Source: Patiria pectinifera (Eukaryota > Echinodermata > Asteroidea > Valvatida > Asterinidae). Taken from it: a stretch of 64,000 bases of DNA. The first letter of the stretch is position 1. Each line of letters starts with the position of its first letter. The translations under genes and the position numbers were made by a program. Positions 55,643 through 64,000 of this stretch are shown here, piece after piece. Below the pieces are notes generated by a model that saw only the letters and a program-made list of their open reading frames with translations, had not been told where the DNA came from and made no database searches. The stretch spans positions 20,350,197 through 20,414,196 of the forward strand of contig CM057149.1 of assembly GCA_029964075.1 (NCBI GenBank), read 5' to 3'.

Positions 55643-56121
55643 TACAGGGCGAGTAAAAACAAAAGAGGAAACCCAAATGTCAGGTAATGAAGTTCTGCAT
55701 GCAGCACTTTCAAAATCTAGGGTCTGAAAGCCCAATTAATAAGCTTTCTTTTAGTTAAAGAATCATTCAAATCACTCATGTACTTTTCAAGATAGGGAAC
55801 TTTAAACACAAACACTGTTTGAAAGTTCTGTCCACGGATCACAGAAACAACTCACATACATCCCTATGTGAAGTGTTTTCGTTTTGCTGAAAGAACACTT
55901 AACTTTTTCTGTGATCAGTGGACAGAACTTTAAATTGGCATGCGTGTTCAAAATTCCATAACTTGAAAAGTACATGAGTGATATGAATGATTCTTGTACT
56001 AAAAAGAAAGCTTATAAGTTGGGCTTTCATATCCTAGATTTTGAAAGTGCTACATGCAGAACGTCATTAAATAATTGGTCCTGCCATTTGGGTTTTCCTT
56101 TTTTTTTTGGCTCACCCTGTA
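55643..56121. mobile_element. TA-flanked foldback element (Tc1/mariner-like) in an ITPR intron
   Basis: It starts TACAGGGCGAG and ends CTCACCCTGTA, with TA at both borders (55643-55644 and 56120-56121). The arms are about 200 bp (AAGTACATGAGTGA..., GTTCTGTCCAC..., CTGTGATC...) with a 70-bp loop. There is no transposase frame. It lies between the ITPR exons at 55393 and 58406. Confidence 0.82.
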
Positions 56122-56872
56122 TTTACTCCTTCTTGACAGTTCAATGACATGGAAAATGGGTTTCCAAGTTTCTGCAGGTCAGGTTTTGACTTTCAGACAA
56201 ATAGAAATCACACCCATTTTTGACTGATCAAAATGAGAGAACAAAGCAACAAAAGGCGGCCATTTTGTACACAGAGTCATCTGCAAGATTTCTCATATGA
56301 AACAATGAGCTAGAAATTCAAACTTTGCATTGGCGGCAGAATGATTTTTTATTTTTAAAGATTATAAGGTTTCAGGTCTTTAGGAGGCCACAGTCCCTCG
56401 CTCATGTTGTAAAATGTTAATAGATGCCCCGAATGGAAACCAGGGTTCATGACTACCTAAAGCCGGTCCCACTTGTCTGCTGCCGGGATACATAATGTCC
56501 AATCAGTATTCAACCTCGCGTACATTACTGTCCCAGCAATTCCACTGAGACACGCAAGAAGTAAACCCATGGGGAAACACGGAACAAAAAAAAGGTACTT
56601 CAAAAGACATTTGGTTTTTGCCTTGAGCAAGAGTACTTCATGACTAGAATGCTCAAATTGTGTACGTTTATTCACTCCTAGCCACGGACAATTAGCATGC
56701 CATTCTACAACAAGTCTCTCCCACAATAAAATTCAACTCGCATTATTTAATAGTAATAGCAATAATAACAATGAACAGTTCTTATACATGGTGGATAAAA
56801 AAAACCCGAAACTGAAATATTATTGCACAGAAGTAGGGCAATATGTGAAATTAAGGCAGATATCCTCAGGCA

Positions 56873-57276
56873 GGTATATGTAGCCTAAGGTGTGATGAAA
56901 TAAAAACGACTATTGTTTCTGTCATAAAATGAGTACAAAAGGTACTTTTAAGAGCTGTTTTTCAAGTCCTGTCATGCCTGTTTCGACCCGAACGTGCAAT
57001 TTGTGTAAAAGTCGTCGTTGCGGGCAGCAAACAAAACACAGTAAATCGTGACATAATAAACAGGACTCCCGATGCAGAGTAGCATAAACGAGTCTTGTTT
57101 ATTACGTCACGATTTGCTGTGTTTTGTTTGCTGCCCGCAACGACGACTTTTACACAAATTGCACGTTCGGGTCGAAACAGGACCTGAAAAATTGCTCTCA
57201 AAAGTACCCTTTGTACTCATTTTATGACAGAAACAATAGTCGTTTTTATTTCATCACACCTTAGGCTACATGTACC
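56873..57276. mobile_element. Foldback element with about 190-bp arms in an ITPR intron
   Basis: GTAGCCTAAGGTGTGATGAA on the left mirrors TTCATCACACCTTAGGCTAC on the right. The arms continue through GTTTCGACCCGAACGTGCAA and GTCGTTGCGGGCAGC to a loop of about 40 bp near 57065-57090. No target duplication was recognised. Confidence 0.8.
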
Positions 57277-57799
57277 CCAAAAATGACGGAAATGTCTTCG
57301 AGCATTCCACAACCTCTTTAAGGTTTTTTTTTTTTTTTTTTAGGGTACCCATTTTTTTTTTCAATCGGGTACCCCATTCCTGTACTACATGTACCTGTAA
57401 ATGTACACCCCAACTAAAGGCCGACTTGCGGGGTCCCATTGAAGAGTTTATTTCCAAAACATGATTTACGCTGTTTTGTTCTCTTTTAGAATCCTGCTTT
57501 CTGCTGGCTGCCCAAAAGCAATTTCGACGGCTGTTTTATATTTAAACAGGACTTAAGAAGGCAATAAATTAAAAAATAAAGTTTACAAAACAGCTTTTAG
57601 ACTATTTTCGTTCATTAAAGTTTCATTACCTTGCAAAATGTTCACCTTTTTTCCAATACAATGGATGTATCGCGTTTCGGAAACAAACTCCCCCATTGTT
57701 CCTATTGCTGCACTTCCTGGTACCCCATAAGGCTCATTGTAGGAACAGACAAGGGAATTCCTGGATGACTTGTGATTAACTTTTTTATATATAGTCAAG

Positions 57800-58169
57800 T
57801 ATAGTCAATGACCATAATGCGCATGCGTCAAATGGTTAAGGAATGGTTCTCGGACTTATCTTCCCTTTTAAAAAAAAATCCTCCAGAGCCACGAATGAGA
57901 AGAAAAGGCTGCATTTCATTTTAGCGATTACCAGGTGTTGATTAAACACAATTTAGGGAAGAAAATTCACTTTTGGGGGCAAAAATGAAAATGTAAAATT
58001 CCCTCCTGGAATTGAACCAGGAACCTCCAGCATTCAGGTCAGCGATTTAATGCACACACCACTGTCGTGGAATATATAAGCTGTAAGAACTTATTCCGAA
58101 TCAGGTGACATATTTAGTTGTTCACGTGATATGTTGTTTCACGCATGCGCATTATGGTCATTGACTATA
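57800..58169. mobile_element. Foldback-ended element carrying a tRNA-like segment
   Basis: TATAGTCAATGACCATAATG (57800) with CGCATGCGT is mirrored exactly by ACGCATGCGCATTATGGTCA with TTGACTATA (58141-58169). The 310 bp between the 29-bp tips are not inverted and include a minus-strand tRNA-like stretch at about 58005-58075. Confidence 0.75.
58005..58075 (-). repeat. tRNA-like or SINE-head fragment
   Basis: On the minus strand it reads GTGGTGTGTGCATTAAATCG and GGAGGTTCCTGGTTCAATTC. The latter is a B-box-like GGTTCAATTCC. The acceptor stem is not complete, so it is a tRNA-derived fragment rather than a gene. Confidence 0.45.
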
Positions 58170-58405
58170 ATTACAGGCCGGCTGGCTGGTTTTTATCCAA
58201 TAAAACAGTCGGTACTTCAATCCATGCTTTTGTTGTAAATTCTCTCTGATGCAAAATTCCTTCAAAAGTCAATGTCTTTTTTTGGGGGGGACATAATGTT
58301 ATCAGACATTTCTTCCAGGGAAACAAGATGTATTTTTGCTGCAAATTTTTTTATATATTTCTTCTTGTGCCAAATGCCCTGAATACAGACAACTTTATCT
58401 CGTAC

Positions 58406-58566
58406 CTTGATCATGTTATAGACGTAGCTCTCTGGCCCAGTAAATTCCGTCGGGTCCTTCACTTTGACCAAGACGATGAAGTACAAATAGTGCCACATGC
58501 TGTGCTCCTCTTTGTAGTGTTCCTCAAAAGAGACAGATTTGTTGTCGAAGGACGAGCGGTTCAGAC
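58406..58566 (-). CDS. ITPR: ITPR, zinc-binding linker exon
   Basis: The minus-strand acceptor is TCTGTTCAG. With the G left by the previous exon it reads [20 protein letters not shown], then [18 protein letters not shown] and [16 protein letters not shown]. The donor is GTACGA. It is 161 bp, phase 1 in and 0 out. The two histidines in [13 protein letters not shown] pair with the CFIC cysteines of the previous exon to make the zinc-binding linker known from IP3 and ryanodine receptor structures. WHYL, KVKD and TGPESYV are family-conserved. No lesion. Confidence 0.96.
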
Positions 58567-58807
58567 CTGAACAGATGAGGTAAAACGGGAGGTCCAGGAG
58601 TTACATAAACAGGATTTCTGGGTTATCTTCATTCATTCAGAATTCTCTGGTGCTAGTGGGGCCCAATATACGGAAGAAGTACAGTATTTGAGGCCCATTT
58701 ATGGGGCTAGTCATTTGTCATTTTTTCCAAAGGTTACAAAACACATGTGAACAAATCATCTCCCGAAATAAACCAACAGCACAAGCGCAGTTGAACTTGT
58801 GCAAAGG

Positions 58808-58996
58808 CTTATAGCAGGGTACCAACGAAATCAAGAAAAGTTTTTATTTTGAACTATTATTGAAGTAAATGCAAAATTTTGATATTTTTACAGCAAAAAC
58901 TTCCGTCTTCTTTTGATTAGATGAAAAATTGCAAAATATGAATCTGGTTTCCAGGTGCCCCATAGACTTGTGTGCATTCATCTGCTCTGTTTATCT
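58808..58996. repeat. Dispersed repeat copy matching 24076-24790
   Basis: It carries ATAGCAGGGTACCAACGAAA and TTCCAGGTGCCCCATAGACT in the order seen around the split repeat at 24 kb, but without the inserted Harbinger-like element. Confidence 0.55.
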
Positions 58997-59756
58997 CTCG
59001 TTACGTAATGTCCATGACAGGGCTGTTCAGAGCTCAGTGAATAAACCTGAAAATGTGTTTTTCAATCTCATACACATCCATCATCTACTAATAGTCAAGG
59101 AGATTACAGACTAGGAGTTTGGGATCAGATATCATGGTTAATTGGCCCATAATGCTGGTGTTACTTCTCTAAATTCACCACTTTGCATGAGGTTCTATTG
59201 TTGTGGATTTTCATTGGGCGAGTGTGACGACACAAATACATGCCTGTTGGCGGAACATGGGAAAGGTAATTAACAATATCAAGTTTGACTTCTTCAAATT
59301 TTTGTTGTTGTTGTTGCTCACTGCAAATGTTATGTCCAAAATTTGAACCTTTCTACTTGAATTTCAGTGGATTAAATGGTCTTACACAGTATGTTTCTCA
59401 GGAGCAAGTTCAATTTCAGATCACTCCTTGACTAGTGGTCAACTGGAGACGCAACTTAAGCCTGCATGCAAACAGCAGCGTGTGAACGTCTAGTCAAACG
59501 ATGATCAAAGGGTCATCACGAAACTTCTAGGTTTCTCGCTCCCTACTGTGCATTATGATGCGCGAGGCTATTGTAACAAGCAAACTAACCTCAGTAGGTC
59601 TGGTCCCTAAGAGTTGATTGGTTCTCCTACGGTCAATTAAACATGGGTTCAAGCGAATGTATAGCTGAATTGTGGTTAACGGCAGTTCTCACCCGAACTT
59701 GCTCTAGTTTGTATAGTGCTGCCAAAAACAGTAAGCAAGCCAATACGTGTCCCTTC
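58997..59756. other. ITPR intron, nothing coding seen
   Basis: AT-rich with a TTG microsatellite at 59302-59317. Confidence 0.5.
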
Positions 59757-60205
59757 CCCTACAGTTCACACAGGGAGCCAATGGGCTCCAGGCGCAAACA
59801 GAGAGGGCGCTTTTTTTACCACTTTTGAGAGCCCAGTGAACGAGACACACACAGCAGGCACATTCTCTTGTGTTACGTACATCCCAAGGACAGCCACGCA
59901 GAGAGATAACAAGATATTCTTTGTTGTCCTCGAAGGTAGGAATGTGTGCTTAGTCTATGGGAGAGTGTTACATTATACGGACATATGCCTTGTCCTTAGA
60001 CATAATGGTAAAGTACGACTGTGCGTACTGGTTCTTGTGCCAAGTGCACATGATAATTTTTATTCTTAATGTTCATGATAATTTTTATTCTTAATGTTCA
60101 TAAAGTCATAGCGTTTTTGCATGAGCCTCAGGCGTCGTCGGTAATGAAGTCAAAGGTCTCTCCCAGTGGTCTCCCCCAACTCTCCATTTATTTCCATTGA
60201 GGGCA
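59757..60205. repeat. Dispersed repeat family B, copy 2
   Basis: It carries AGAGAGGGCGCTTTTTTTAC, TTTTGAGAGCCCAGTGAACG and TCTCCCAGTGGTCTCCCCCA in the same order as 21955-22212. A tandem copy of AATTTTTATTCTTAATGTTC lies at 60055-60102. Confidence 0.62.
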
Positions 60206-63200
60206 GTCAGTGCGCAGCCTACTCGATAATGAGCCACACAGCGAGATTTTATTTGCAGCGCGTGGACGGTCTCGGACCGTTCGAGATTGCACGAGGTTTT
60301 GCGAGTGTTCGGTGATGCCCCTGGATAAAGGGACAGGAAACCCGTCTCGTAGCAGTAGCTGACTAAAATGGAGTGGATTCTGAAACTACGATAATTTCTG
60401 CGTCGATTGATACCATTTTTTGCTGATTAATACAAGCTTAAAGTTATAAATAAGCGATGTGAAATGAGAGTTGATTCTCGAACATTTTCGACGATGCCTG
60501 TACTTTTTTGGTGCTCCTGACTGTTTTGGGATATTTGGGGACAAAATTCGTCACTTTCTGGTAAGTTGAAGAGTTACGCTTTCGAACCATACCATTGCCA
60601 TCTCTGCAGGTTCTACTGCCGTTTTTTAATTTGATACGAAATATTTGCGAAAATTGCATGATTGCAGTCGCAATGTGCGATTCGAATGACGTCATACGTG
60701 TATTTTGTGTACGTGTTGTGTGTACTGTGTGCGTATTTTGTGGGTGCATTACCACCGATGTCGACAATAGGTTCCTACCCGTTAGTTTTGCATGTCGCAA
60801 GTACGAACAATGTTTATACTAATACTATACGATTAAAAATCTGATTTTTTTTTTAATTCATGAAATTAAACAGGCATCACTCAAGATTGTCCTTGTCGGT
60901 CAATTCATGTCAGTCATAAAATATGAAGAACAATTCTTTTCTGGTACTTTTTTCAGATCTTGCGGTGGGGATGGGATTTTTTTAAGTAGTCGAAACAATT
61001 CCTTCCTAAATCAGCAAAAAAATACATGTAGATAATTACTTAGATTTATTTTCTCTCTTTCTGTTTTCTTACAGGCCAAGTACGCAGAGTGATTGACCCT
61101 TTTCCCTGTCAAGACTAGTTGAACACAACACCTGAACTTCCAGACAGTTCGCAACTACTTCAATGGAACTTTATTTACCATGAAATGAAACTCAATGCTG
61201 CGACCGGATAAGTGTTGTTCAAATCCGACCAGAAACCGACCAAACTTGCTTAAACTGACTCAGTCTGTTAGGTCGCCATAATTAGTTTGTCCATCATTTT
61301 TGTCGGGCCAAGTTGGTTTCGGTATTGCGTTTGAAGTCTTCTAATTGTGTTGAGTCAGTTCAACCCGAAATAAACCCAAACAGTTTGGATATTCACACGG
61401 AAGAAATGTTGCAACCTGAGGCCACTTTTTTTTTCATAAATTTCCAATGTTGTTAGAAAATATTTAAAATTGTCTTGACTCTACATAGACTTTGTACACA
61501 ATCATGGAAGTGGCGTTAGGTTGCAACATTTTTTCCGTTGGTTTTCCTTAAATTTTTGTCGGGTCGGATCAGGTTGGTTTTAGGGAGTTCAAATTGGTTT
61601 CCGTTCGGATTCCGGTTTACAAAATAATGTTTCGGGATGGTTTGGCCTGGTCAATCTGACCGGACACATCACTAGACCGAAATCCTTATTTTTTGCATGC
61701 CTAAATTCAAAGACGTGTTGTCAACAACCCACAAATCAGGCGTCAAGGATTTTCATGGCATGTTGTATTCAGATCATGTATAAAAAGAACCCTGAAGAAT
61801 CAATTCAATCATTGCTGAATTTCCACTTTCTTTCTTTTTCAATTAAGTCATTTTGTGAGTGTGCTGTATATTTAAAAAACAAAAATATGATGAAAATGTC
61901 TGCAAACAGCTATACACTGCACTCTAAACAAAGCTTGTAAAGATTTGTGTAATTGTTTCCTTATTTAACTATTATTGTCAAGGAATGGAGCAGTTCAATG
62001 GCCTTGTTATTGTCCTAGGTTGAGTTGCTTGTGGGCAAGCTTGGGTAGGGAAGTGATTTTATAAGCTCATGAAATATAGCAAGAAAGTGTATACATGTAC
62101 ATCCTAGAGCGAGCATTATTAACCTCGCACTTTGAAGAAAGTTTGGCTTGCATGTATTTTTAAGTTCATTTTTTTAAAGTTGCTTTATATTTATAATTAG
62201 GGCCTAAGTCATTCTATGTTTTCAGAAACTTTCTTTTGTAAGCAATGTTTTGTAAGTGTAAGTGGTTCAAGTTTCCAGGGTTTTAGTAATATGTTAACTC
62301 ACTGATGTAATGATTAAATCCAGCTCAAAAGTATGTAACTTTGCACTTCTGATTTTATGATTAAATCGTTTTCCAGAATTTCAGTCATGAAAAGAGACAT
62401 GCCTTTGATTATTTGTGTTTATATTTTCATGTTCATATAGTCATACACATTGTTTTTTGTGTTTATATTTTTCATGTTCATGCACATTGAAACTGTCAAC
62501 AAACAAAAAGCATCTAGAAAATGGGAGACATTATTGCCAAAAAATAATGGTTTATTACATTAATCTTAAATCATAACGGTCTAGAAATATGAATAGCATT
62601 GAAAGTATATTATTTTCTTGCACAGCTAGTCGTTGAAACTTTGAGAGAGGACACATCGCCAGTTTATATTCTATAGTCGGGCACATTTAGTTCGAGATTA
62701 TAAGATATCCATAAGCGCGCATAGAACGGGCTACCCGACATACGGAAGCCTCGTGTGCTGTTACGTGATTGGTCAAAACGCGTGTTGGTTGCGGGTCTTG
62801 CCCAATGAGGAATGTACACTCATGCTGTGCGGCGCTTACACGTGCTTCCAGAGTGTAATTTTTTTCGTATCCTGAACGTTCAGAATGGCCGTAAATTTTG
62901 CGTGCTCCTGACTGTTTTGAGTATTTACATGATTCATGGTTATGATAATTGGTGAATTTAATAACAAAGCTTCTCATCAAACTGTAAAATGATGCTGCAC
63001 GGTTTCGTTTTATATAGAAAAAATACGGTTTTCGCAAACCGAAATTTCTCGACAATTTCAGTAAAACTTTCATCCTCATATTTCTTAAAATACTTTATGA
63101 AAATTTTAGAAATCTCATTTCACAATTAGGCTTGAGTATTCTCTACTATATTTGTGAGTAAAAACTGTCTTTTAAAGACTAGTTATCAAAAAAATGAATT

Positions 63201-63391
63201 TTCAAATGTGGTCCCCCGATCTCATGAATATTCATTTTACCAAGCGAGTTATGCATACGCTGCAAATAAACGCAAGCACTTTTCCGAACCCTGCGCACTG
63301 ACTGAGGGGGTACTTGTGCACTTAGCCCATAGAACACAGAGAGTTGCATCAACTACTAAATGACAAACAGGTGCATCAAGGGTTTTCTTAC
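60206..63391. other. Large ITPR intron, nothing coding seen
   Basis: AT-rich. The word GTGCTCCTGACTGTTTTG occurs at 60511 and again near 62903, hinting at another dispersed repeat. No exon-like frame was found on either strand. Confidence 0.5.
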
Positions 63392-63557
63392 CACAGATGA
63401 AGCAGGTGTTTTTCAAGATCTCCTCCTTCTGCTGCTTCTCGCTCCTCAAGTCAGCAAAGGTGTCGATGATGACACCAAAGATGAGGTTGAGGACGATGAT
63501 GATGACCACGATGAAGAACAAGAGGTCGTAGATGACTCGGGCCATGTATAATGGTTC
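63392..63557 (-). CDS. ITPR: ITPR, pore S6 helix exon
   Basis: The minus-strand acceptor is TTCCTCACAAG. The exon encodes [20 protein letters not shown], then [20 protein letters not shown] and [16 protein letters not shown]. The donor is GTAAGA. It is 166 bp and ends one base into a codon, which the exon at 58406 completes. It covers the end of S6, the pore-lining helix with the gate region ([14 protein letters not shown]). It also covers the first two zinc-binding cysteines (CFIC). It is the most 5' ITPR exon visible; the rest of the gene lies beyond the right edge. Confidence 0.96.
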
Positions 63558-64000
63558 CTTGTGAGGAAAACAAGACAACATAGAAAAGGATATAGTGGTG
63601 AATGTGTGCGAGGTAATCTACCTTACTAGAAACGTCGATCAATCACGGATCCTAGACACCAGGATAAACGACTGTTCTGAGCTCTAGTACAAAATGCACT
63701 GAGCGGACTTGCCTTAATTGGTTAGATGCGTGATAACGGGCATTAATACCCGTTGGCGCGTAATCGAGAATTTTCCAGATGTGCCATTGTGTTGGGTTTT
63801 TGCACGACGTCTAAAACGGAAATATTCATAAAACTGTAAGTAAAACTACTTCTTATTTAAGATATAATTGTTCCAAATTATTTTAAAAATAAATACTTCA
63901 GGATATAACAGATGGTATTGTGCAAGTTTTGTTGTCATAGATGAAGTATTTACCCAGGAAATAAACATCAAATTTTGAGGAGAACACCGTTTACCCAAAT
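63558..64000. other. ITPR intron at the right edge
   Basis: No further ITPR exon was recognised. The next upstream exon should encode the selectivity filter and lies outside the window. Confidence 0.5.

Overview
This is a eukaryotic window: interrupted genes with GT-AG introns, AT-rich non-coding sequence, many short foldback transposons, and one 500-base assembly gap (37501-38000). The protein fragments are animal (an IP3 receptor, a plexin, a KMT5A-like SET domain). The abundance of ACATGTAC and ACCGGTACATG words and of AGGCCTA words suggests a marine deuterostome, most likely an echinoderm such as a sea star. That last step is inference from base habits, and I do not name a species.

Region 1 (about 1-10.8 kb, + strand) holds the most interesting object. 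It is a gene whose exons join in phase into a KMT5A-like SET methyltransferase domain (exons at 486-606, 5551-5704, 6549-6756). A fourth exon from 7779 follows, first as about 40 copies of a 21-bp unit encoding a Ser/Thr/Pro/Glu-rich heptad. The same frame then runs on, past two amber stops, into a C2HC-type zinc-finger segment and a tyrosine-recombinase-like segment. The recombinase part carries stops and frameshifts and lacks its last catalytic half, so this copy looks like a fossil of a SET plus tyrosine-recombinase composite gene. Its front part could still encode a 502-residue SET protein. Intron 1 is packed with foldback elements and minisatellites.

Region 2 (11.5-14.6 kb) has a foldback element, a 40-bp minisatellite into which a 350-bp hairpin-bearing block is placed twice, and two short exons that splice in phase to a stop codon and end a gene I do not recognise.

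Region 3 (14.6-54 kb) is mostly non-coding. Two + strand exons (30177-30289 and 35908-36039) splice in phase into a plexin PSI domain. No sema, IPT, transmembrane or GAP exons were recognised around them. The rest is intron or intergenic sequence with dispersed repeats: three hAT-like elements in the window (two here) flanked by exact 8-bp direct repeats, a tRNA-derived SINE with a 14-bp duplication, TTAA-ended repeats in three copies, a Harbinger-like element inside another repeat, and a piggyBac-like element inserted in a hairpin element.

Region 4 (54-64 kb, - strand) is the 3' end of an inositol 1,4,5-trisphosphate receptor gene. Four exons encode the pore helix S6, the zinc-binding linker, the C-terminal helix and the terminal tail with stop codon. 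Plexin (+) and ITPR (-) point towards each other.

At least six loci share ends resembling TTAACCCTAAC and GTTAGGGTTAA but enclose different short words repeated in both orientations. I found no explanation for these in the gene content.
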